Positions 8,226 to 16,050 of a stretch of DNA of 64,000 bases are shown here, one piece after another. The stretch's first letter is position 1; each line of letters begins with the position of its first letter. The notes beneath the pieces are model-generated. The model had not been told where the DNA came from. It did not search any database and worked only from the letters and a program-made list of their open reading frames with translations. Made by a program: the position numbers and the translations under genes. Source of the DNA: Imperialibacter sp964351395 (GTDB lineage: Bacteria > Bacteroidota > Bacteroidia > Cytophagales > Cyclobacteriaceae); assembly GCA_964351395.1 (NCBI GenBank), contig CAYGOF010000003.1:310001-374000 (forward strand). The letters are read 5' to 3'.

Positions 8226-10733
8226 ATGAACAAACCGCTGTCTCTCCTACTCTTCTTGTGTCTCCTTGCATCGGGTCCATTGTTAGCTCAAAGGCCATGG
8301 GTACTTGATCAAATTGAGATTCCACATCCTTATTACTATAGGGAAATGTATGTTCCACAGCTGACAACAGGGCCTTCGTCAGCTACTTGGTCACCTGATG
8401 GTAGTAGCCTGATCTATTCGATGGCTGGAAGTCTGTGGCAGCAAAAAATAGAACAAACTACTGCTACTCAAATAACTGATGGATCTGGCTACGATTACCA
8501 GCCCGATTGGTCACCTGATGGGAAAAGTGTAGTATTTGTTCGATACGATAACGACGCCATGGAGCTTCATCTGCTGGACCTTGCGTCGGGCCAGACTACT
8601 CAGCTTACGGAAGGAAGCCATGTCAACATTGATCCCCGCTTTTCTCCAGACGGATCCAAAATTGCTTTTGTTTCTACCAAAGATACCGGCAACTTCCGTA
8701 TTTGGGTGGGAACCCTGACAAACAACACACTCCAGGCGCAACCGCTTTCTGCAGAACGCACCACTACCATTCCTCGCTACTACTATGGCCAGCCTGATCA
8801 CCAGTTGAGCCCTTCCTGGTCGCCCGATGGAAAGTCATTGGTGTTTGTTACCAACCCAGATGTGCTGCATGGTTCGGGGAATATCTACCGTACCGAGATC
8901 GATAATTACAAGCCGGTATTACTTCGTGAAGAAGAAACCAACTGGCGGACTAGTCCCGACTGGTCGCCTGACGGCAAGCGCATTGTCTATTCCTCTTACC
9001 TGGGGCAACAATGGCACCAACTCTGGATAACACCGGCTGACGAAAAGGGATATGCTATCGCGATGGGCTATGGTGATTTTGACGCCACCCATGCCATGTG
9101 GTCACCTGATGGAAGCAAAATTGCCTATATCAGTAACGAGCATGGCAATACCGAACTTTATCTCATGGATTGGCTCACGAGCAAAAAATGGCCACTCGCC
9201 ATAAACGAGAAAAAGCACCTGAATCCAACCGCTGCTATCACCATTAAATCATTTGATGACAAAGGCCAACAAACACCGGCTAGATTGACAGTAAGGGTTG
9301 GTGACAAAAGCTATGCACCAGACAATGCATGGATACATGGAAATGAATTGTTTGACAGAGCATCACAAAAGTTCGAAACCTACTATTTCCATTCACCAGG
9401 GGAGGTAAAATTGACGGTACCAGTAGGTGCGGTGACTATTACCGCATGGAAAGGTTTTCAAAAAGCCCATGACGCCTCGCTGGAAGTAAAGGCTGGCGAA
9501 GAAAAAGAAATAAACATTTCATTGACAAAACCAGCAAGCCCCTCCTACCATGGCACCTGGAAATCTGCTGATGTACACGTGCACATGAACTACGGTGGAC
9601 ACTACCGCAATACACCGGAGCACCTGGCCTTGCAGGCAAAGGCGGAAGACCTTGATATTGTCTACAACCTGGTCGTAAACAAAGAACAACGCATTCCTGA
9701 CATCGAATACTTTTCGGTGAACAAAGACAATGCGTCGGACGATCAGACCCTTATCATGCATGGTCAGGAATACCATACCAGCTTTTGGGGACATATGGGT
9801 TTATTGGGCATGACATCCAATTATCTGCTGCCAGGCTATGTGGGCTATACCCATACCGGCGCTGAAAGCCCTTTCCCCTCCAACGCTGTTGTTGCCGACA
9901 TCACCCACGAACAAAATGGCATAGTGGGGTATGTCCATCCATTTGAAACTGAATTTGACATCACCCAACCAACAGCTTTTTCATTGCCTGTCGATGTGGC
10001 GTTGGGTAAAATCGACTACTACGAGGCAGTTGGCTATAGCGATCACCATATCTCCGCGGAAGTGTGGTACAAACTAATGAATTGTGGCTTCCGATTAGCG
10101 CCAGTTGGTGGCACCGATGCCATGGCCAACTATGCGTCAATCCGTGGGCCCGTTGGGCTAACGAGAGCGTTTGTGAAAATGGAGGAAGGTGACACAAGAC
10201 CTCTTCATGAAAAATTTATCGAAGGCATTAAAAAAGGAAAAACCATGGCCAGTAATGGGCCACTTCTTGGCTTTCAACTGGATGGTCGTGGACCAGGTGA
10301 AGACATTGCTTTAACTAAAAAAGGAAAGATTGCCTACAAAGGATTTGTGCGCTCTTCGATTCCGCTCGACAAGGTCGAAATTGTTCAAAACGGCAAGGTG
10401 GTAAAAACAATTGAGCTGTCTGGTGACCGGATGACGGCGGACTTCTCAGGAAGCTTGACGACGGCAGCAAGTTCATGGGTGCTGCTGCGTGCCTATAGTG
10501 CTCATAACCCTGAGGTACTTGATATTTATCCTTACGCCACCACCAATGCGGTGTTTGTGACGGTTGGCGGGCAACCGATCCGCTCAAGCGACAATGCCAA
10601 TTACTTCCTCACCTGGATCGACAGAATCGAAGAAGCAGCTTCAGCCGTAAACACCTGGAATGCTGAGTCAGAAAAAGTCAGAGTGATGAACGACATTAAA
10701 GAGGCGAGGAAAATATTTGAAGGGCGTAAATAA
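8226..10733 (+). CDS. Exported PD40/TolB-propeller protein fused to a CehA/McbA-type PHP metallohydrolase
   Basis: 835 aa with a clear signal peptide (cleavage after a Leu-Leu-Ala-Gln segment near residue 22). Residues 45-320 carry six W/F-SPDG-x-S/K repeats of the PD40 beta-propeller. A short beta domain follows, then from about residue 440 a PHP-type hydrolase: ADVHVHMNYGG (metal His pair), HGQEYH, VGYVHPFE, and a late GGTDA. CehA/McbA proteins hydrolyse carbamates or related esters, but the natural substrate is not known. The propeller probably binds peptides or partners in the periplasm. Downstream lies the aminotransferase, 42 bases away in the same direction, so the protein could be the first gene of that run, although no functional link is obvious. 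Confidence 0.85.
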   Translation: MNKPLSLLLFLCLLASGPLLAQRPWVLDQIEIPHPYYYREMYVPQLTTGPSSATWSPDGSSLIYSMAGSLWQQKIEQTTATQITDGSGYDYQPDWSPDGKSVVFVRYDNDAMELHLLDLASGQTTQLTEGSHVNIDPRFSPDGSKIAFVSTKDTGNFRIWVGTLTNNTLQAQPLSAERTTTIPRYYYGQPDHQLSPSWSPDGKSLVFVTNPDVLHGSGNIYRTEIDNYKPVLLREEETNWRTSPDWSPDGKRIVYSSYLGQQWHQLWITPADEKGYAIAMGYGDFDATHAMWSPDGSKIAYISNEHGNTELYLMDWLTSKKWPLAINEKKHLNPTAAITIKSFDDKGQQTPARLTVRVGDKSYAPDNAWIHGNELFDRASQKFETYYFHSPGEVKLTVPVGAVTITAWKGFQKAHDASLEVKAGEEKEINISLTKPASPSYHGTWKSADVHVHMNYGGHYRNTPEHLALQAKAEDLDIVYNLVVNKEQRIPDIEYFSVNKDNASDDQTLIMHGQEYHTSFWGHMGLLGMTSNYLLPGYVGYTHTGAESPFPSNAVVADITHEQNGIVGYVHPFETEFDITQPTAFSLPVDVALGKIDYYEAVGYSDHHISAEVWYKLMNCGFRLAPVGGTDAMANYASIRGPVGLTRAFVKMEEGDTRPLHEKFIEGIKKGKTMASNGPLLGFQLDGRGPGEDIALTKKGKIAYKGFVRSSIPLDKVEIVQNGKVVKTIELSGDRMTADFSGSLTTAASSWVLLRAYSAHNPEVLDIYPYATTNAVFVTVGGQPIRSSDNANYFLTWIDRIEEAASAVNTWNAESEKVRVMNDIKEARKIFEGRK

Positions 10734-10775
10734 GCACCTCTAAATAATTACATTAATACGATTTATCGCGACACC

Positions 10776-12038
10776 GTGCACAACATCCAACCCAACCTCA
10801 ACAAGACCTACCTGAAAGCAGATCATGCTAAAGGAGTCTATATCTATGATCAAAACGGAAAAGCCTACCTGGACGGGTCATCCGGAGCGGTCACCTGCTC
10901 ATTGGGTCATTCGCATGAGAAGCTCCTTCCTTTTATCAAGAAGCAGCTCGATAAACTTCAGTTTGTGTACCGGTCGCAGTTCGCCTCAGAAGAAGCAGAA
11001 CAGCTGGCCACAAAACTCTATGAGCTATCGCCAGACAGATCGCTGACAAAAAGCTTTTTTGTGAATAGTGGCACCGAGGCTATGGAAACAGCGATGAAAG
11101 TCGCCATTCAATATTGGCAGGAAAAAGGTCATCCTGCAAAAACACACTTTATCAGCCGACAAAAAAGCTACCACGGTATTACTATGGGGGCCTTATCGCT
11201 TTCAGGGCATGCGTTAAGAAGACAGCGATTTGAGGGAATGCTTAAGAAATACCCTGGCCTGTCTGCGGACCTGGAAAATGATCCCCTAGAAACTCAGGTA
11301 GCAGAGTTTGAAAAAGTGATAGAGAACATTGGAGCAGGCAATATTGCTGCGTTTGTTGCGGAACCAATTGTGGGAGCTGCTGGCAGTGCTCTCACGCCTG
11401 TAAACGAATATTACGCTTGCTTCCGGAATGTTTGCGATGAGCACAACATCCTGTTTATTGCTGATGAGGTAATGACTGGCTTAGGAAGAACAGGCACATG
11501 GTTTGGACTAGACAATTGGAGCGTGAAAGCCGATATAGTGGCAATAGGTAAAAGCCTGGGCGCGGGATATGCGCCAATAGCAGCGACACTGATGACCGAT
11601 AAAATTTTTGATCCCATCAAAAAGGGAAGCGGCCTCATTATGAGTGGCCATACCTACAGCGGACATCCTCTTTCATGTGCTACGGCTTTGAAAGTGCTCG
11701 AAATAGTTGAAAAAGACCATCTTCTGTCTAACGTAAACAAGCAAGGCGATTACATTAAGTTGGCTCTTTACGATTTGCAGAAAAAATATCCAGTGATAAA
11801 AGTGGTACGAGGCAAAGGCTTACTGATGGGCTTCGAAATGGACCCAAAAATCAAAGGGATGCAGGCAAAGCTCATTGACCGATGCTACGATAATGGATTG
11901 CTAATTTACCCTTCCGTTGGTGGCAAAGAAGGCATCGACGAGAATGGCGTCCTCATTTCACCACCATTTATTATCAATAGAGCCGAGGCTGATGAACTCA
12001 TCCAAAAGCTCGATCTTTCACTACAACAATGTCAGTAA
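10776..12038 (+). CDS. Class III PLP aminotransferase (YodT-like, putative N6-acetyl-beta-lysine transaminase)
   Basis: 420 aa, GTG start. Fold-type I aminotransferase: PLP-phosphate site near NSGTEAMETAMK, the acidic FIADEVMTGLGRTG motif that contacts the pyridine nitrogen, and the Schiff-base Lys259 in VAIGKSLGAGYAP. Family members use omega- or beta-amino groups of amino acids. First gene of a run with CoA-transferase subunits, an M20 hydrolase and an AblB-like acetyltransferase; the stop is 3 bases before the next start. In this context I infer transamination of the 3-amino group of N6-acetyl-beta-lysine to 3-keto-6-acetamidohexanoate. The family is certain; the substrate is inference from the neighbourhood, which mirrors the Bacillus yodPQRST genes. 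Confidence 0.85.
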   Translation: MHNIQPNLNKTYLKADHAKGVYIYDQNGKAYLDGSSGAVTCSLGHSHEKLLPFIKKQLDKLQFVYRSQFASEEAEQLATKLYELSPDRSLTKSFFVNSGTEAMETAMKVAIQYWQEKGHPAKTHFISRQKSYHGITMGALSLSGHALRRQRFEGMLKKYPGLSADLENDPLETQVAEFEKVIENIGAGNIAAFVAEPIVGAAGSALTPVNEYYACFRNVCDEHNILFIADEVMTGLGRTGTWFGLDNWSVKADIVAIGKSLGAGYAPIAATLMTDKIFDPIKKGSGLIMSGHTYSGHPLSCATALKVLEIVEKDHLLSNVNKQGDYIKLALYDLQKKYPVIKVVRGKGLLMGFEMDPKIKGMQAKLIDRCYDNGLLIYPSVGGKEGIDENGVLISPPFIINRAEADELIQKLDLSLQQCQ

Positions 12039-12041
12039 CCG

Positions 12042-12740
12042 ATGCATTTGTTTGATAAAGTAACCGACTACGACACCGTCAGGTCTTCCTTTTTCGACGG
12101 CATGACCTTGTTGTACGGAGGGTTTGGTGGCGTAGGAACACCACCCGGATTGATCGATTGCCTGATTGATACAGGAGTCAAAGAGGTAAAATTGATTGGA
12201 AACGATGCGGGCTTCCCATGGATCGGCATTGGCAAGTTTATTTGTCTGGAGCGAGCCACTCATCTCACGGCTTCCCATATTGGCTCCAACCCAACAGCCG
12301 GCGATTTGATGAACCAGGGAAAGTTGAAGGTCGAATTTTCTCCGCAAGGAATTCTGGTGGAGCGCATACGATCAGGGGGCGTGGGCCTCGATGGTTTTCT
12401 CACCGAACTCGGCAAGGGGACTCAGCTGGAATACGACAAACCAAAAGTGAACATCGGAGGCAAGGAATTTATCTACGAGGCTCCTATTACCGGCGATGTA
12501 GGAATTGTTTATGCAAAAAAAGCAGACACTTTTGGCAACCTTGTGTTTGACAAAACGGCACGGAACACCAATCCATATGTGGCCATGGCCAGCAAAGTCA
12601 CCATTGTGGAGGCAGACGAAATCGTGCAGATGGGCGCGCTGGACCCCGAGGAGATCGTAGTACCAGGAATTTATGTGAAATACATCGTGCAGTCAAAAGG
12701 CTATAATTGGAAATGGGTATGGGAGACGCAAGGCAAATAA
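12042..12740 (+). CDS. 3-oxoacid CoA-transferase, subunit A (YodS-like)
   Basis: 232 aa. N-terminal GGFGGVGTPPGLID (residues 26-39) is the glycine-rich CoA-binding signature of family I CoA-transferase alpha subunits; GNDAG near residue 53 and the C-terminal ALDPEEIVVPGIYV block are also typical. Starts 3 bases after the aminotransferase, and its end overlaps the start of subunit B by 28 bases, implying coupled translation of an AB complex. The substrate in this cluster is inferred to be a 3-keto acid (3-keto-6-acetamidohexanoate), with acetyl- or succinyl-CoA as donor. Acetoacetate transferase would be the generic alternative. Confidence 0.88.
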   Translation: MHLFDKVTDYDTVRSSFFDGMTLLYGGFGGVGTPPGLIDCLIDTGVKEVKLIGNDAGFPWIGIGKFICLERATHLTASHIGSNPTAGDLMNQGKLKVEFSPQGILVERIRSGGVGLDGFLTELGKGTQLEYDKPKVNIGGKEFIYEAPITGDVGIVYAKKADTFGNLVFDKTARNTNPYVAMASKVTIVEADEIVQMGALDPEEIVVPGIYVKYIVQSKGYNWKWVWETQGK

Positions 12741-13369
12741 TAGCGAAACGAGCAGCGCAGGAGGTGAAGGATGGGATGATCGTGAACCTCGGCATTGGGA
12801 TACCCTCGATGGTACCAGACTATCTGGCTGCTGACGTTCGAGTGTTTTTTCAAGCCGAAAACGGCATTCTAGGCATGGGACCAACGCCCAAAGAAAATGC
12901 TGATGGAAACCTAAGCAATGCAGCCGGTTTGCCAGTTACCACCGTTCCCGGTGCCAGCTACTTCGATAGTGCTATTGCTTTCGGTATGATCCGCCGTGGT
13001 TGTATCGACCTGTCGATTCTTGGTGCCTTGCAGGTAAATGCTCAGGGTGACCTGGCCAACTGGATTGTGCCTGGCAAACGAGTGCCTGGTGTTGGCGGCG
13101 CCATGGAACTTGCATTTGGTGCAAAAAACCTGATCGCCGTAATGAACCACAGCGACAAGGACGGTCGTCCAAAGATTGTGACTCAGTGTTCGCTACCTAT
13201 TACCACTTACCATTGCGTAAAAAAAATCATCACTGAATTAGCTGTTTTTTCTATCACCGACGGACAATTATTTCTCGACGAAGTGATGCCGGAACATACA
13301 CTCGACGAGGTGAAAAATAACACAGAAGCAGATTTTGAACTTTCTCAAACCTTCAATGCCTATGACTGA
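12713..13369 (+). CDS. 3-oxoacid CoA-transferase, subunit B (YodR-like)
   Basis: 218 aa from the ATG at 12713; a TTG at 12707 and an ATG at 12719 are alternatives, all inside the previous gene. The catalytic glutamate lies in FFQAENGILG (Glu49), which forms the acyl-enzyme and glutamyl-CoA intermediates. GIGIPSMVPDYL and GGAMELAFGAKNLIAVMNH are also characteristic of beta subunits. Together with subunit A it activates 3-keto acids to CoA thioesters. Its stop overlaps the start of the M20 hydrolase, continuing the chain of coupled genes. Confidence 0.88.
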   Translation: MGMGDARQIIAKRAAQEVKDGMIVNLGIGIPSMVPDYLAADVRVFFQAENGILGMGPTPKENADGNLSNAAGLPVTTVPGASYFDSAIAFGMIRRGCIDLSILGALQVNAQGDLANWIVPGKRVPGVGGAMELAFGAKNLIAVMNHSDKDGRPKIVTQCSLPITTYHCVKKIITELAVFSITDGQLFLDEVMPEHTLDEVKNNTEADFELSQTFNAYD

Positions 13370-14636
13370 CTTTCAAAAGGTTCTTGACAAGTATATCGAC
13401 GAGCATGCGGAAGAGGCTATCTCCTACCTGCAAAAGCTCATCCAACAACCAAGCGTGCAGACCAATGAGCGGGGCGTGCAGGAAATTGTGATAAAAAAAC
13501 TCAACGACCTTGGCCTGGAGGTGGATGTTTGGGACCCCGATTACAATGAGTTGGCCAAAAGCCCCTACTTCGTGGCTTCCCGCGACACCTATGCAGGGAG
13601 CCCAAATGTGGTGGGCGTCCTCAAAGGAGAAGGCGGTGGCAAGTCGATCATCTACAATGGACATATTGACGTAGTACCGGAAGGAGACAGGACCAAATGG
13701 ACCCATGATCCTTTTTCAGGCAAAATTGAAAATGGCAAAATGTATGGCCGTGGCACCACCGATATGAAGGGTGGGAATGTGGCCCTCCTTCTTGCCATTG
13801 AAGCTGTAATCAACAGCGGCATCAAATTAAAAGGAGACGTTATCTTTCATTCCGTTATTGAAGAAGAATCTGGGGGAGTTGGGACATTGGCCACGCTCCT
13901 TCGTGGCTATACTGCCGATGCAGCCATTATCCCCGAACCCACCAATATGAAACTGTTCATCAAGCAGCAAGGCTCGATGTGGTTCAGGGTAACGGTCGAA
14001 GGAGTGGCTGCACATGCCGGCACCAGGTATGAAGGCGTCTCGGCGATTGAGCAAGCCATCAAAATACATAATGGCATCCTGGCATTAGAAAAAATACGGA
14101 ATGACAAAGTCGACGACCCACTTTATGCCAATATTCCCATTCCTATCCCCATCAATATTGGCACTATCAAAGGCGGATCCTGGCCCTCATCAGTCCCTGA
14201 CCTTGTGACGATAGAAGGACGTATGGGCGTCGGCCCACATGAAAGCATCGACGCCGTGAAGCAGGAGCTGGTCGATCATGTGGCCAGCTTATGCAAGGCA
14301 GATGATTGGCTGAAAGACCATCCAGCGAAGATAGAATTCTTCGGCGCTCAGTGGGTGCCTAATGCTGTAGCCATTGATCATCCTTTTGCTGAATTGATGA
14401 AGAAAAACTTTCAGACGACTTATGGCCGGGAGCTTACTATCCAGGCATCTCCCTGGGGAACCGATGCCGGACTGTTGGGAAATGCAGGCAATATTCCTGC
14501 TCTTGTGATAGGGCCGGGGGAAACGAAAGTAGCTCATTTCCCCAATGAGTTTATTGACCTTGGGGAGGTAATAAAGGCAGCCAAGCTGTTTGCACTGACA
14601 CTTACTTCGTGGTGTGGGGTGGACTCAAGCAATTAA
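13356..14636 (+). CDS. M20 family deacylase (ArgE/DapE/YodQ-like)
   Basis: 426 aa from ATG 13356 (ATG 13362 or TTG 13335 are alternatives; all overlap the previous stop). Di-zinc peptidase/deacylase residues are plain: NGHIDVVPEGD (His103, Asp105), GRGTTDMKGG (Asp136), IEEESGG (Glu169-Glu170), PEPTN, and a late ETKVAHFPNEF His. A dimerisation domain is inserted between residues about 205 and 320. The family removes acyl groups from amino compounds. In this operon the likely job is removal of the acetyl group from a 4-acetamidobutyryl-type product or from the acetylated beta-lysine itself. The length is close to that of Bacillus YodQ. Confidence 0.88.
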   Translation: MPMTDFQKVLDKYIDEHAEEAISYLQKLIQQPSVQTNERGVQEIVIKKLNDLGLEVDVWDPDYNELAKSPYFVASRDTYAGSPNVVGVLKGEGGGKSIIYNGHIDVVPEGDRTKWTHDPFSGKIENGKMYGRGTTDMKGGNVALLLAIEAVINSGIKLKGDVIFHSVIEEESGGVGTLATLLRGYTADAAIIPEPTNMKLFIKQQGSMWFRVTVEGVAAHAGTRYEGVSAIEQAIKIHNGILALEKIRNDKVDDPLYANIPIPIPINIGTIKGGSWPSSVPDLVTIEGRMGVGPHESIDAVKQELVDHVASLCKADDWLKDHPAKIEFFGAQWVPNAVAIDHPFAELMKKNFQTTYGRELTIQASPWGTDAGLLGNAGNIPALVIGPGETKVAHFPNEFIDLGEVIKAAKLFALTLTSWCGVDSSN

Positions 14637-14639
14637 ATT

Positions 14640-15464
14640 GTGACAACGATACTCAAAAGCGGCTCAACGAGCGTCACCATTTACACTGACTTGTTCAACA
14701 AACGGGTCAGGGTAGATGACTACACGGGCCCCACGGAGGAAATACTGCAATTACTTGATCACTCGACACCCCCATGGGCAGAAAAGATTATCATCAAGTC
14801 CCGTGAAAAGGAAGTTTCGTTTTTTCTTAGCAAAGGCTTTGTAAAAGAGGCAACGGTCAAAGGCTATTTCAGCGGTGCTGACATGCATTTCCTGGTTAGT
14901 TACCCCAGGATGGAAAGAGGCCAGAATGATAAACTTAAGAAAGAAAAAGAAGTCGTTGAGGCTATTCTGAATCAGGGTTTCAGAAAATCAGCAACAGATA
15001 CCAGCGTGGTTGAGCTTGCTAAAGATGAAGATGCTGAGGACTTGGCGAATCTATACGCTGAAGTCTTCCAGGTCTACCCAACTCCCCTCAACAATGTCGA
15101 CTATGTCAGAAAAACGATGAAAGAGGGGACCAGGTATGTGCTGATACGCGACGACAATAAAATCATTAGTGCTGCCTCTGCTGAGATCAACACTATATAT
15201 GCCAATGCAGAACTCACTGACTGCGCCACGTTACCGTCGGCTCAAGGGAAGGGACACATTAAGAAGCTGCTGGTAAAACTGGAGGAACTTCTTGTTGAGA
15301 ACAACATCCATTGCCTCTACACCATCGCCCGGGCCGAATCTTACGGTATGAACCGGGCATTTCATCAGCTTGGCTACACTTTTGGAGGTACCCTGGTCAA
15401 CAACTGTATTATTTATTCAGGATTGGAGGACATGAATGTTTGGTTTAAAATGGTGGAGAAGTAA
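14640..15464 (+). CDS. ablB: Putative beta-lysine N-acetyltransferase (AblB/YodP-like GNAT)
   Basis: 274 aa, GTG start 3 bases after the M20 gene. Two parts: an N-terminal domain (1-115) with AblB-type segments such as FFLSKGFVKEATVKGYF followed by the paired aromatic block DMHFLVSYP, and a GNAT domain (about 122-265). The GNAT part carries VYPTPLNNVDYVRKTM, a SAEINTIYANAELTDCATLP strand pair and the acetyl-CoA loop AQGKGHIKKL at 201-210. This layout matches the AblB family, which acetylates the N6 amino group of beta-lysine made by lysine 2,3-aminomutase. In archaea the product is an osmolyte; in Bacillus the homologue sits in the kamA-yodPQRST operon. Here the catabolic neighbours argue for degradation rather than osmoprotection. 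No aminomutase follows; the next gene is unrelated. Confidence 0.8.
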   Translation: MTTILKSGSTSVTIYTDLFNKRVRVDDYTGPTEEILQLLDHSTPPWAEKIIIKSREKEVSFFLSKGFVKEATVKGYFSGADMHFLVSYPRMERGQNDKLKKEKEVVEAILNQGFRKSATDTSVVELAKDEDAEDLANLYAEVFQVYPTPLNNVDYVRKTMKEGTRYVLIRDDNKIISAASAEINTIYANAELTDCATLPSAQGKGHIKKLLVKLEELLVENNIHCLYTIARAESYGMNRAFHQLGYTFGGTLVNNCIIYSGLEDMNVWFKMVEK

Positions 15465-15588
15465 GAAATTAAAATATTTGGCACTTGTAATCAATTCAAT
15501 TGCTACTCTCATCGCTTGAAATAAATGAATTTTGATGGTTTAAAAAGTGTTTCTGTTATAAGTCACTCTATCCCCAAAATTCACTTTG

Positions 15589-15969
15589 ATGAATCACTTA
15601 CAAGAGAACAAACAAAATGCCATTGCTTTCTATAAAATGGCTTATAAGGGCAATCCCAGAGAAGCAACGGAATTATATGCGGGCCCGGAGTACACCCAAC
15701 ATAACCCAGCAGTTCAAGATGGCTTTGAGGGATTCATTGAATACTTTGAAAGAATGCAGGAGTTATACCCCGACAAATCCATTGAATTTGTGAGGGCTAT
15801 CGCTGAAGACAATCTTGTCGCACTCCACACCCACCAAACCTGGCCAGGCAATGATCAATACTTCACCATGGACTTTTTCAGGTTCGATCCAAGAGGTAAA
15901 ATCATTGAGCACTGGGATTCCATTCAGCAAATCCCGAAGGAGTCGGCCAATGAAAATGGCATGTTTTGA
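15589..15969 (+). CDS. SnoaL-like (NTF2-fold) protein
   Basis: 126 aa, ATG at 15589 (TTG at 15586 is adjacent). Pattern of the SnoaL-like polyketide-cyclase/NTF2 fold: an alpha-helical start (NAIAFYKMAYKG), YTQHNPAVQDGFEGFIEYF, then MDFFRFDPRGKIIEHWDSIQ near the C-terminus, with the family's H-W-D. These small cone-shaped proteins bind hydrophobic molecules; no reaction can be assigned. No signal peptide. It is separated from the AblB gene by 120 bases of AT-rich DNA, so it is probably a separate transcription unit. Confidence 0.75.
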   Translation: MNHLQENKQNAIAFYKMAYKGNPREATELYAGPEYTQHNPAVQDGFEGFIEYFERMQELYPDKSIEFVRAIAEDNLVALHTHQTWPGNDQYFTMDFFRFDPRGKIIEHWDSIQQIPKESANENGMF

Positions 15970-15995
15970 CACGATCATAAAGCAAGGATCTTGAG

Positions 15996-16028
15996 TTGAG
16001 GTCAAAACGCATTGTTTAGCTATCTTTG
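15996..16028 (+). promoter_or_regulatory. Bacteroidota-type promoter for the exported DUF711 gene
   Basis: TTG at 15996-15998, a 22-base spacer, then TATCTTTG at 16021-16028, an exact match to TAnnTTTG. Transcription would start near 16034, giving a leader of about 16 bases before the ATG at 16051. This argues against the upstream in-frame TTG at 16012. Confidence 0.5.
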
Positions 16029-16050
16029 GTTCTACCTCCAAAAACCGCCA

